From the NCBI RefSeq assembly GCF_001279695.1, contig NZ_LGDD01000199.1, forward strand, positions 1 through 64,000: a stretch of 64,000 bases of DNA, read 5' to 3'. Below the pieces are notes generated by a model. The model did no database searches. It was given only the letters and a program-made list of their open reading frames with translations, and was not told where the DNA came from. Shown piece after piece: positions 53,325 to 61,688 of this stretch; within the stretch, counting starts at the first letter, position 1, and every line of letters begins with the position of its first letter. A program made the translations under genes and the position numbers. This DNA is from Streptomyces sp. WM6378 (GTDB lineage Bacteria; Actinomycetota; Actinomycetes; Streptomycetales; Streptomycetaceae).

Positions 53325-53372
53325 ATCGGTAAGCGGCGTTACACGATTGCCAGTTGCTCAGTGATGACCGTG

Positions 53373-53621
53373 TCAGCAGCTGGAGCCGACACCGTCGAAC
53401 TGTGCGCCTGGATTGCCCTCACCGTTGAGTGCGTTGCCCAGAAGGCCGTTGAGCAATCCGACCTGACCGAGGATGTCGATGTTCAGGTCATGGGTCTTGC
53501 ACCAACGGCCGCCGTGGCCGTGGCCACCGTCTGCACCTTGGGCGGTTGCGGTGCCGCTGGCTATGAGGCTCAGGCCCCCGAGCATGGCGGCCGCGACAGC
53601 GGCCTTGTGAAGCTTGCGCAT
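53373..53621 (-). CDS. Small secreted Cys-containing hydrophobic protein
   Basis: An 82-aa exported protein. The signal peptide MRKLHKAAVAAAMLGGLSLI ends near ATA-QGA. The mature part is Gly/His-rich (GGHGHGGRW), then CKTHDLNIDILGQVGLLNGLLG and a final Cys. The amphipathic LLNGLLGNALNGEG stretch and paired Cys recall chaplin-like surface proteins, but the chaplin consensus is not met. ATG 53621 has GGAGGAG upstream. Function unknown. Confidence 0.7.
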   Translation of the reverse strand: MRKLHKAAVAAAMLGGLSLIASGTATAQGADGGHGHGGRWCKTHDLNIDILGQVGLLNGLLGNALNGEGNPGAQFDGVGSSC

Positions 53622-53847
53622 TGCTCCTCCTTGGTTCGAGTGGAGCGCACCATCAAAAGATCCACTTTGCGCTCATTCCGGAGGCTAATCCGATATCTCC
53701 CGCGGCGCTCATCGAAGCTGCCATATGGGTTCCTGAGGCTCAATCAGGGGCGGCGCGAGGGCGGTCCCGCGGGGCCCGGCCGCACCCCCGACGCGGCGGG
53801 TGGCGGCAGGGGCGGCACCGACAGCAATGGCAGCCAACCGATGCGCC

Positions 53848-53864
53848 CATAGAATGGCTCTATG
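53848..53864. promoter_or_regulatory. LysR operator candidate, copy 1 (over the LysR start codon)
   Basis: CATAGAATGGCTCTATG contains ATAG-N7-CTAT and covers the LysR start codon (53862). It matches the perfect palindrome at 54784-54800 in 15 of 17 bases. Confidence 0.72.
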
Positions 53865-54788
53865 CCCCTCCCGCCCCGCGTCCCGGACCTCACCGCCCTT
53901 GACCTGCTGCTCAGCGTCATCGAACTGGGCAGCCTCGGGCGGGCCGCCGAGGCGCACGGGATCACCCAGCCCTCGGCCAGCTCCCGCATCCGCTACCTGG
54001 AGAAGCTGGTCGGACTGCCCGTCCTCGAACGCACCACGCTCGGCTCCCGGCCCACCCCGGCCGGGTCCCTGGTCGCCGAATGGGCCCGTACCGTGATCGA
54101 CGCGGCGCAGCAGCTCGGCGCGGGGATCGACACGCTGCGCGCGGAGCGCGACTCGCACCTGCACGTGGCGGCCAGTCAGACCATCGCCGAATACCTCTTC
54201 CCGCGCTGGCTGATGTCCCTGCGCGCCCGCACTCCGGGGACCTCCATCGCGCTGCGGTCGGGCAATTCGGTGGAGGTGGCCCAGGCGGTTCTGGAGGGGC
54301 GGGCCGAGATCGGGTTCATCGAGAGCCCGCGCGCGCCCAAGGGCCTGGAGAGCCGCCTCGTGGCCCGCGACCGGCTCGTCGTCGTGGTCGCCCCGGGCCA
54401 CGCGTGGGCGCGGCGCACCGCGATCACTCTCGACGAGCTGGCCGCGACCCCGCTGATCCACCGGGAGGCCGGATCCGGCACCCGGACCTCCTTCGAACGG
54501 GCCGTCACCGCGCAGCTCCCCGACTGGCGGACCGCTCCCCTCCTGGAGCTGTCCTCCACCACCGCCATCAAGACCGCGGCGGCCTCCGGAGCGGGCCCGG
54601 CCGTGCTCAGCTCCCTCGCGGTCCAGGCGGAGCTCGCCTCCGCCACCCTCAGGGCGGTCCCGATCACCGGCCTCGACCTGAGCCGCTCGCTCCGCGCCAT
54701 CTGGCCCACCGGCCGACGCCCCACGGGCCCCGCCCGCGACCTGTACGCCATCGCGCACCGCCCGGAGGCCGCCCCGGCCAGGGCATAG
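53862..54788 (+). CDS. LysR-family regulator
   Basis: A 308-aa regulator. The winged HTH (LDLLLSVIELGSLGRAAEAHGITQPSASSRIRYLEKLVGLPVLER) is followed by the periplasmic-binding-type effector domain (HLHVAASQTIAEYLFPRWL, GSGTRTSFERAV, SSTTAIKTAAASGAGPAVL). Two 17-bp matching dyads lie over its start and stop codons, so it probably represses or activates itself and the downstream membrane/DsbB genes. The effector is unknown. Confidence 0.92.
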   Translation: MPLPPRVPDLTALDLLLSVIELGSLGRAAEAHGITQPSASSRIRYLEKLVGLPVLERTTLGSRPTPAGSLVAEWARTVIDAAQQLGAGIDTLRAERDSHLHVAASQTIAEYLFPRWLMSLRARTPGTSIALRSGNSVEVAQAVLEGRAEIGFIESPRAPKGLESRLVARDRLVVVVAPGHAWARRTAITLDELAATPLIHREAGSGTRTSFERAVTAQLPDWRTAPLLELSSTTAIKTAAASGAGPAVLSSLAVQAELASATLRAVPITGLDLSRSLRAIWPTGRRPTGPARDLYAIAHRPEAAPARA

Positions 54789-54800
54789 AACGGTTCTATG
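54784..54800. promoter_or_regulatory. LysR operator candidate, copy 2 (perfect palindrome)
   Basis: CATAGAACGGTTCTATG is a perfect 8-1-8 palindrome covering the LysR stop codon (54786-54788) and lying about 95 bp upstream of the small membrane gene and dsbB. Confidence 0.78.
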
Positions 54801-54895
54801 GATGCATCGGTCCGTTGCGGCTACCCGCCCCGCGCGGGCGGGCGGAGGGTGGAGGAAGAAAAGAACAACGGACCCCCCGATGAAGCTGGGACCTC

Positions 54896-55057
54896 ATGTA
54901 CACCCTCCTCTTCCTCCTCATCTTCCTGTGTGTGATGGCAGTGCTCCGCGACTGGCCGGCCCGCTCCCGCAGCCTGCTCTGGGCCGGGACCCTGGTCGCC
55001 ACGGCGATCGCGTTCCTCCCCCACGTCATCACCCACACCTTCCACATCGCCCTCTGA
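54896..55057 (+). CDS. Small two-helix membrane protein
   Basis: A 53-aa ORF read from the sequence: MYTLLFLLIFLCVMAVLRDW, a short basic turn PARSRS, then LLWAGTLVATAIAFLPHVIT and a His-containing end. Two membrane helices are clear. It lies 14 bp upstream of the dsbB-like gene in the same direction, downstream of the LysR operator, and may be a partner of that membrane oxidase. GGGA upstream is a weak ribosome-binding site. Confidence 0.6.
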   Translation: MYTLLFLLIFLCVMAVLRDWPARSRSLLWAGTLVATAIAFLPHVITHTFHIAL

Positions 55058-55071
55058 GGGGGAGAGTTCTC

Positions 55072-55713
55072 ATGGCAACCACCACCGTGACCACCGACGC
55101 GTCCACCACCAGCCCCGTCCGGCTCTCCAACCGGCTGGGCCTCTGGTTCGCCCACGCCTACGTCATCGGGCTGTGCGGCACCCTCGCGGGCGCCTACTTC
55201 TTCCAGTTCGGGCTGTGGGAGTACCCCTGCCCCATGTGTCTGCTGCAGCGGATGTTCTTCCTGCTCAGCGCGGTGGGCCCCGCCTGGATCATCGCCCGCT
55301 CCCGCAAGGGCGAGGTGACCACCCGCGAGTGGGCCTCCGGATGGGGCTGGGCCATCGTGGCCGCCCTCATCGGCAGCACCGTCTCCGCCGCCCAGGTCCT
55401 GATGCACATCGTGCCCCCCGACCCCGGCTACGCCGGCGCCCTGTTCGGCCTGCACCTGTACACCTGGGCCCTGATCGCCTTCCTCGGCGCAGCCGTGGCC
55501 GCCGCGGCCGCCCTCTTCCTCACTCCCCAGTCCGAGCCCCTGAACGCCACCGCCGCCTCGCCCGCGTTGCGCAGGGCCGCCACCGTCACCCTGGCCGTGA
55601 TCACCGTCTTCGCCGCCAGCAACCTGATCGCCTGCTTCCTGCTCCAGGGCATCGACTGGCAGATGTCCGGCGACCCCACCAGCTACCAGCTCTTCACCGA
55701 CCTGGGCCTCTGA
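55072..55713 (+). CDS. DsbB-like disulfide bond formation protein
   Basis: A 213-aa protein with four main membrane helices and the DsbB-type motif YPCPMCLLQRMFFLLSA (first redox CxxC, about 43-46). DsbB passes electrons from DsbA to quinone using a second Cys pair in the second periplasmic loop. Here that loop (MHIVPPDPGYAGALFG) has no Cys, so the shuttle is incomplete or uses a partner. ATG 55072 follows GGGGGAGAG. It is likely controlled by the upstream LysR. Confidence 0.85.
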   Translation: MATTTVTTDASTTSPVRLSNRLGLWFAHAYVIGLCGTLAGAYFFQFGLWEYPCPMCLLQRMFFLLSAVGPAWIIARSRKGEVTTREWASGWGWAIVAALIGSTVSAAQVLMHIVPPDPGYAGALFGLHLYTWALIAFLGAAVAAAAALFLTPQSEPLNATAASPALRRAATVTLAVITVFAASNLIACFLLQGIDWQMSGDPTSYQLFTDLGL

Positions 55714-55990
55714 CGGCCCGGGGCCCCGGTGCCACCGCCCCGCCCCTCTCCGCCCAGGCGGGGTGGGGCGGATCCGACCGCCGAGACAGGGTCCAAAGCC
55801 CCCCTACCGCCGGGCCGCACGGTCCAAGAAACTCGGGTCGTTCGGGACCGTCGAATCTGCCACCCTCGCCGCCGAATGAGGCTCGCGGATGCGACACCCT
55901 TCGAAACGCGGCCCCCGGGCGCCGATAGCGTGAACCATGTTGCAGGCCAAAGCCTGACAAATCGGCACCATCTACGTGAGGCGTTTCTTC

Positions 55991-56410
55991 ATGAGCCTGA
56001 GCATCCGCAACCAGATCGCCGGCACCGTCACCGCCGTCACCCCCGGCGAGGTCATGGCCACCGTCAAGGTCCGTCTCGACGGCGGCCAGGACATCACCGC
56101 GGCGATCACCCTGGAGGCCGTCAAGGAGCTCGGCCTCGCCGAGGGGTCCGCGGTCAAGACCCTGATCAAGTCCACCGAGGTCTCGCTGGCCACCGGCCCG
56201 GTCGAGGGCCTGTCCATCCGCAACCAGATCCCGGGCACCATCGCCGACGTCACCACCGGCGGCGCCATGGCCTCCGTCAAGGTCGACGTCCAGGGCGGCG
56301 AGCTCACCGCCGCGATCACCAAGGACGCCGTCACCGACCTGAACCTGACCGCCGGCACCTCCGTAGTCGCACTGATCAAGTCGACCGAGATCTCCCTCGC
56401 CGCCGCCTGA
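55991..56410 (+). CDS. Di-Mop (TOBE) molybdate-binding protein
   Basis: A 139-aa cytoplasmic protein made of two tandem Mop/TOBE domains, each starting LSIRNQI(A/P)GT and ending LIKSTE(V/I)SLA. Such molbindins store molybdate or tungstate in oligomers. The internal duplication is clear (about 3-69 and 72-139). The start is ATG 55991; an upstream GTG (55976) is possible. No mod transporter genes are adjacent. A small CAGGC-CAAA-GCCTG hairpin lies in the leader. Confidence 0.93.
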   Translation: MSLSIRNQIAGTVTAVTPGEVMATVKVRLDGGQDITAAITLEAVKELGLAEGSAVKTLIKSTEVSLATGPVEGLSIRNQIPGTIADVTTGGAMASVKVDVQGGELTAAITKDAVTDLNLTAGTSVVALIKSTEISLAAA

Positions 56411-56430
56411 TCACCCCACCGCACGTACGC

Positions 56431-56468
56431 CGATGGGCCTCGTACCCGACCGGGTACCGGGCCCATCG
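56431..56468 (+). terminator. Terminator after the Mop protein gene
   Basis: CGATGGGCC (56431-56439) pairs with 56460-56468, and GTACCC (56442-56447) with GGGTAC (56452-56457), around a GACC loop. Confidence 0.8.
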
Positions 56469-56581
56469 ACATGTGCGGGCAGGGGGGGACGCCTTGCCCG
56501 CAGGTGCCGGACTCACCCGGCCGGGGCCCCTGAAACCCGGCTGAAACCGCGTTGAACCCGGTCCGCCGCAAGCTCTGCGGC

Positions 56582-57577
56582 ATGACCTCAACGACGAACG
56601 AAATCGCGATCGCGGCCACCGGGCTGCGGAAGGCCTACGGGGACAAGACCGTCCTCGACGGCATCGACCTCCACGTCCCGGCCGGCACCGTCTTCTCGCT
56701 GCTCGGCCCGAACGGCGCGGGCAAGACCACCGCCGTGCAGATCCTCTCCACGCTGATCAGCGCCGACGCCGGCGAGCTGTGGGTCGCCGGACACAACCTG
56801 GCCTCCCACGCCCAGTCGGTGCGTGCCGCGATCGGAGTGACCGGGCAGTTCTCGGCGGTGGACAACCTGATCACCGGCGAGGAGAACATGCTGCTCATGG
56901 CGGACCTGAACCACCTGTCCCGCCGTGAGGGGCGCCGGGTGACCGCCGAGCTCCTCGAACGCTTCGATCTGGTCGAGGCGGCGAAGAAGCCCGCCTCCAC
57001 CTACTCCGGTGGCATGCGCAGGCGTCTCGACATCGCCATGACGCTGGTCGGCAGCCCGCGGATCATCTTCCTCGACGAGCCGACCACCGGCCTCGACCCG
57101 CGCAGCCGGCACAACATGTGGAACATCATCCGCGGCCTCGTCGCGGGCGGCGTGACCGTCTTCCTCACCACCCAGTACCTGGACGAGGCCGACGAACTCG
57201 CCGACCGGATCGCGGTGTTGAACGGCGGCAAGCTCGTCGCCCAGGGCACCGCGAGCGAGCTCAAGCGGCTCGTCCCCGGCGGCCACGTCCGGCTCCGCTT
57301 CACCGACCCGGCCGCGTACCAGAGCGCCGCCGTCGCCCTGCGCGAGGCGACCCGCGACGACGAGTCGCTCTCGCTCCAGATCCCGAGCGGCGGCAGCCAG
57401 CGCGAGCTGCGGGCCATCCTCGACTGGCTCGACTCCGCCGCGATCGAGGCGGACGAGCTGACCGTCCACACCCCCGACCTCGACGACGTGTTCTTCGCCC
57501 TGACCAGCCACCCCACCGCCCCCGCCGCCACCGTCCCGGCCGCCGCCGGTGCCGCCCAGAAGGAGACCGTCCGATGA
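56582..57577 (+). CDS. ABC exporter ATPase, DrrA type
   Basis: A 331-aa ATPase of the daunorubicin-resistance family. Walker A is LLGPNGAGKTTAVQ, the Q-loop region is GQFSAVDNLITGEEN, the signature is YSGGMRRRLDIAM, Walker B is RIIFLDEPTTGLDP, and the H-loop segment is LTTQYLDEAD. A DUF4162-like C-terminal domain (about 240-315) has the family TPDLDDVFFALT. ATG 56582 is used. The downstream permease overlaps by ATGA, so they form one exporter, probably for an antibiotic-like compound. Confidence 0.93.
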   Translation: MTSTTNEIAIAATGLRKAYGDKTVLDGIDLHVPAGTVFSLLGPNGAGKTTAVQILSTLISADAGELWVAGHNLASHAQSVRAAIGVTGQFSAVDNLITGEENMLLMADLNHLSRREGRRVTAELLERFDLVEAAKKPASTYSGGMRRRLDIAMTLVGSPRIIFLDEPTTGLDPRSRHNMWNIIRGLVAGGVTVFLTTQYLDEADELADRIAVLNGGKLVAQGTASELKRLVPGGHVRLRFTDPAAYQSAAVALREATRDDESLSLQIPSGGSQRELRAILDWLDSAAIEADELTVHTPDLDDVFFALTSHPTAPAATVPAAAGAAQKETVR

Positions 57578-58368
57578 GCTCCCTGTCCCTCGCCGTACGC
57601 GACTGCTCGACGATGCTGCGCCGCAACCTGCTGCACGCCCGGCGCTACCCGTCGCTCACCCTGAACCTGCTGCTCACGCCGATCATGCTGCTGCTGCTCT
57701 TCGTCTACATCTTCGGCGACACCATGAGCGTGGGCATCGGCGGCGGCAGCCCCGACCGCGCCAAGTACATCGCCTACATCGTTCCCGGCCTGCTCCTGAT
57801 GACCATCGGCAGCACCGTGGTCGGCACCGCGATCTCCGTCTCCAACGACATGACCGAGGGCATCCTGGCCCGCTTCCGCACCATGGCGATCCACCGCGGC
57901 TCGGTCATCGTCGGACACGTCATCGGCAGCGTCCTGCAATCGATCCTCAGCGTGGTCGCCGTCGGCGCGGTCGGCGTGGCCATCGGCTTCCGCTCCACCG
58001 ACGCCACCGTCCTGGAGTGGTTCGCGGCCCTGGGGCTGCTCGTGCTCTTCTCCCTGTCACTGACCTGGATCGCCGTCGGCATGGGCCTGATCAGCCCGAA
58101 CGCCGAGGCCGCCAGCAACAACGCGATGCCGCTGATCCTGCTGCCGCTGCTGTCCAGCGCGTTCGTGCCGCTCCACTCGATGCCGGGCTGGTTCCAGCCG
58201 ATCGCCCAGTACCAGCCGTTCACCCCGGCCATCGAGACCCTGCGCGGCCTGCTCCTCGGCACGGAGATCGGCAACAACGGATGGCTCGCCATCGCCTGGG
58301 CCGTGGGCCTCACCGTGCTCGGCTACTTCTGGTCGAAGGCGAAGTTCAATCAGGATCCGCAGCGCTGA
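57574..58368 (+). CDS. ABC-2 type permease, DrrB type
   Basis: A 264-aa permease with six membrane helices and ABC-2 features (LARFRTMAIHRGSVIVGHVIG, PLILLPLLSSAFVPLHSMPGWFQPIAQYQPFTP). It pairs with the DrrA-like ATPase (4-bp overlap). Its last 23 bp overlap the 3' end of the convergent SARP regulator gene. The substrate is unknown. Confidence 0.92.
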   Translation: MSSLSLAVRDCSTMLRRNLLHARRYPSLTLNLLLTPIMLLLLFVYIFGDTMSVGIGGGSPDRAKYIAYIVPGLLLMTIGSTVVGTAISVSNDMTEGILARFRTMAIHRGSVIVGHVIGSVLQSILSVVAVGAVGVAIGFRSTDATVLEWFAALGLLVLFSLSLTWIAVGMGLISPNAEAASNNAMPLILLPLLSSAFVPLHSMPGWFQPIAQYQPFTPAIETLRGLLLGTEIGNNGWLAIAWAVGLTVLGYFWSKAKFNQDPQR

Positions 58369-61300
58369 TGCCGCGCAGCAACCGCACGGCGGCCGCCTCC
58401 AGGTCGCTCCGCCCCAGGGGGGCGTACTCCGACACCGCGTCGGCGTACGCCGCCCCGTCGGCGTTCTCGGCGGACTCGCGGGACCGGACGGTGGACATCG
58501 TCGGGAACTCCCGGTGCACGCGCAGCCGTTCGGAGAGCGCGAGCAGGCGTACGCCCACGGTGGTGTCGCCCTTCGCGATCTCGACGAGGCCGACGGCCAG
58601 CAGCACCGTTCCGGCGACCGGCAGCTCGGTGGAGCTGCCCTCGGTTCTCGGGCCGGCCAGCAACTCCAGTACGCGCACGTGCAGTTGGGCGGCCAGCTCG
58701 GCGGCCGGTTCAAGGCGGCCGTGCCGGGCGTGCGCGGCCACGGCCGCCGACTGGACCTGAAGGGACCACGCCTGCACGAACGGGTCGTTGGCGTGCAGCG
58801 CGTCGACACCGCGGAGCTGCGCCACCGCCTGCCGCCACAGGCCGAGGCCCAGTTCGGTCAGGCCCCGCAGCAGCGCGATCTCCGCGCGGTTCGCGAGATC
58901 CGGGCTGAAGGCCCGCACCGACTCCGGCTCCGCCTCAAGCGTCGCCAGGTTCAGCCAGCGCTCCGCCTCGTCGACGTCTCCGAGCTGAAGACACGCGAGT
59001 ACGAGCCCCCAGCGCACGCCGATCGCGTCGTGCCAGCCGGCCGAGTCGGACCAGTCCCCGGTCCGCTCCAGGACGTTCAGCGCGGCCATCAGATGTTGGT
59101 GCGCCTCCTCGCCGCGCTCGCTCTGCAGGCACAGCTCGCTGATGCGGCTGTGGCCGAGCATCTCGGTTGCCGGGTTGCGCACCTGCGTCAGGGCGTCGAG
59201 ACCCCGGCGGGCCGAGTCCAGCGCGCGGTCCATCTCGTGGTCGTGCTCCCACACGTAGCTCGCGATGCACTCGGCGACGCCCGCGAGCAGCGGGTGCTCG
59301 GACTCGCACAGTTCGAGCAGCTGCGTGTAGTGCGGCGGGCGCACCTCGGGCAGCACGCGCAGGACCCGGTCCAGGGCCCTGATCAGGGTGTCCGGCTCGG
59401 CGGCCGGCAGCCTGCGCAGGGTCACCAACTGGCGTACGGCGTGCGGCCCGTAGCCCATGAACAGGCTCAGCGCGCACACCACCGCGGCGCTGCGGGCCGA
59501 CTCGACGTCCTCGGGGCCCGGCCGGAAGTGGGAGAGCGGCCCGGCGCTGTCGGCGGCGAGATCGGTCAGGCGCATGTAGTTGGAGTCGGTGGCCCACAGG
59601 GAGGCGAGCACGGCGGTGAGGGCCGCGATGGCGGGACGGTCGTCACGGGCCAGCGCGTGCCGCAGGGCGAGGACGAGGTTGTCCTGCTCGGTCCTGATGA
59701 GCTCCCAGCCGTTCAGGCCGTCGGAGCTGAACAGGGCGTCGTTGTGCTCCCGGCCGAAGTCCCGTGCCCAGCCGAGGAACCGGTCGGTGACCAGCTCCTC
59801 CTCGCCCGCCTCCGCGCGGCGGCCGGCACTGAACTCCCGTACGGTCTCCAGCATGTGGAAGCGCACCCCGGACGCGGTGTCGGCCGCCTTGATCAGCGAC
59901 TGGTCGGCGAGCTGCTCAAGGAGGAACAGCGCGTCCGCGTCGGCCAGTACGTGCTCGGCCGCGTCCTCGGTGAAGCCGCCGGGGAACACCGACAGGGCGC
60001 GCAGCGCGGCCTGGGCCTCGGGTTCCAGGAGGTTCCAGCTCCACTCGACGACGGCGCGCAGGGTGCGGTGGCGTTCCGGTACGTCCCTTCCGCCGCCGCG
60101 CAGCAGCGCGAACCGGTCCCGCAGCCGGCGGGCGATCTCGGGCACGGACAGCACCCGGACCCGGGCCGCGGCCAGCTCGACCGCGAGCGGCAGGCCGTCC
60201 AGCTGGCGGCACAGCTCCTGGACCGCCGCATCGGGCAGCTCCGCGTCGGGCCGCGCGGCTCGGGCCCGCTGGCGGAACAGTTCCACGGTGGAGACGAGGC
60301 CGAGCTCCGGCAGCGCGTACACCGACTCCGACGTCAGGCCGAGCGGCGCCCGGCTGGTGGCGAGCACCCGCAGCTCCTTCGAGCGCGACACCAGGGCCCG
60401 CACCAGCTCGGCGGCGCCCCGGATGACGTGCTCGCAGTTGTCGAGCACGAGCAGCGCGGGACCCTGGCCGAGCGCGCCGACGATGCCGGTGACGATCCCG
60501 GCGGGGCCCGGTGTGCGCAGGGCGACGCCGAGCACCGAGGCGACCTCGGCAGCCACGTCGTCGTCGAGGGTGACACCGGCGAGCGGCACGAAGTGCACCA
60601 CCCGCTGCTCGGCCGCGCGGGCCACCGCATGGGCGAGCCGGGTCTTGCCGAGCCCGCCGGGGCCGACGACGGTGGCGACCCGGGCACTGCGCAGCAGCCC
60701 GGTGACCGCGGCGACGTCGGCGTCCCGGCCGAGCAGCGGGTTCGGCTCGTGCAGCACGCCGTGCCGCACGACGGGGGCCTCGCCGCGCAGCAACTCCTGG
60801 TGAATCTCCTTGAGTTCACCGCCCGGGTCGGCCCCGAGCTCGTCCCGCAGGGCACGGCGGTAGGAGTCGTACCGGGTGAGCGCGGCGGCGGGCCCCGCGG
60901 TAGCGGCCTCGCAGCGTATGAGCTCGGCCAACACCTCCTCGTCCCGGGGCAGTTCGCGGGCGAGCTGGACCAGCGGCTTGACGGCGTCCGCCCTCCTGCC
61001 GACCCGGGCGAGGGCGAGCGCCCGGGCCCGGGCGAGGGAGCGGTACGTCGCGGCCCGCGCGAGACAGAGCGCGGCAACGGGATCGATCAGCTCCTCCCCG
61101 TCGGCGCTCACGACGACCCCGTCCCACAGGGCGAGCCCGGCCTCGGCTTCGGCCAGCGCCTCGCCGTGCTCGCCGGCCCGGGCCCGCGCCTCGCTCGCCG
61201 CGGCGTGCAGCAGCAGGGCGGAACTGTCGACCTGGTCCTCGGCGAGCGCGAGCCGGTACCCGGCCGGGGTGCTGGCGATGACATCCGGCCCGAGCTGCGC

Positions 61301-61504
61301 CCGCACCCGCGAGACGAGGACCTGTACGGCCTTGCCCGGCCGCTCGGGCTGCTCCTCGGGCCACAGCCCCTCGACGAGGCGCCCGGTGCTGCAGCCCGCC
61401 CGAAGGTCTTCGGCGAGCAGCGCGAGGAGGCCGCGCAGCCGGGGGGCGGTCACTTCCTGGCCCCGGTAGGCGACGCGCGTAAGCAAGGTCAACTCGGTGG
61501 TCAC
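58346..61504 (-). CDS. AfsR/SARP-family regulator with NB-ARC and TPR domains
   Basis: A 1052-aa regulator. The N-terminal OmpR-like DNA-binding domain (about 1-90) is short, and the BTAD helical domain follows (about 95-245). An NTPase module has GPGGLGKT (281-288), LLVLDNCEHV (Walker B) and GLPLAVELAAARV. TPR-like helices extend to the end (about 600-1052). Such proteins activate secondary-metabolite or developmental genes. The start is GTG 61504. It overlaps the DrrB-like gene tail to tail and may relate to that exporter. The first beta-strands of the DNA-binding domain look trimmed, so the start could differ. Confidence 0.88.
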   Translation of the reverse strand: MTTELTLLTRVAYRGQEVTAPRLRGLLALLAEDLRAGCSTGRLVEGLWPEEQPERPGKAVQVLVSRVRAQLGPDVIASTPAGYRLALAEDQVDSSALLLHAAASEARARAGEHGEALAEAEAGLALWDGVVVSADGEELIDPVAALCLARAATYRSLARARALALARVGRRADAVKPLVQLARELPRDEEVLAELIRCEAATAGPAAALTRYDSYRRALRDELGADPGGELKEIHQELLRGEAPVVRHGVLHEPNPLLGRDADVAAVTGLLRSARVATVVGPGGLGKTRLAHAVARAAEQRVVHFVPLAGVTLDDDVAAEVASVLGVALRTPGPAGIVTGIVGALGQGPALLVLDNCEHVIRGAAELVRALVSRSKELRVLATSRAPLGLTSESVYALPELGLVSTVELFRQRARAARPDAELPDAAVQELCRQLDGLPLAVELAAARVRVLSVPEIARRLRDRFALLRGGGRDVPERHRTLRAVVEWSWNLLEPEAQAALRALSVFPGGFTEDAAEHVLADADALFLLEQLADQSLIKAADTASGVRFHMLETVREFSAGRRAEAGEEELVTDRFLGWARDFGREHNDALFSSDGLNGWELIRTEQDNLVLALRHALARDDRPAIAALTAVLASLWATDSNYMRLTDLAADSAGPLSHFRPGPEDVESARSAAVVCALSLFMGYGPHAVRQLVTLRRLPAAEPDTLIRALDRVLRVLPEVRPPHYTQLLELCESEHPLLAGVAECIASYVWEHDHEMDRALDSARRGLDALTQVRNPATEMLGHSRISELCLQSERGEEAHQHLMAALNVLERTGDWSDSAGWHDAIGVRWGLVLACLQLGDVDEAERWLNLATLEAEPESVRAFSPDLANRAEIALLRGLTELGLGLWRQAVAQLRGVDALHANDPFVQAWSLQVQSAAVAAHARHGRLEPAAELAAQLHVRVLELLAGPRTEGSSTELPVAGTVLLAVGLVEIAKGDTTVGVRLLALSERLRVHREFPTMSTVRSRESAENADGAAYADAVSEYAPLGRSDLEAAAVRLLRGISAADPD

Positions 61505-61688
61505 CCGTGCAGAGTAGCCAGCGCCGGCGGTCCGGGCCCCCTCGCGGGCCGTCCCGGCTCGCCTCGGCAGTGGTTGACCGGCCCGCCGGGCTCGTTCAAC
61601 GACCCGATCGGGGCGGGCACAGAATGTCGGGTCGGGCGCGATGGCCCGCTCCTAGCGTGGGGCGCGTAAGCAAGGAAGGGGGGCCGGG

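Noticed and set aside
58514..61669. 1051-aa open frame antisense to the SARP gene
   Set aside because: Arg/Gly/Gln-rich shadow with no domains, produced by third-position G/C bias.
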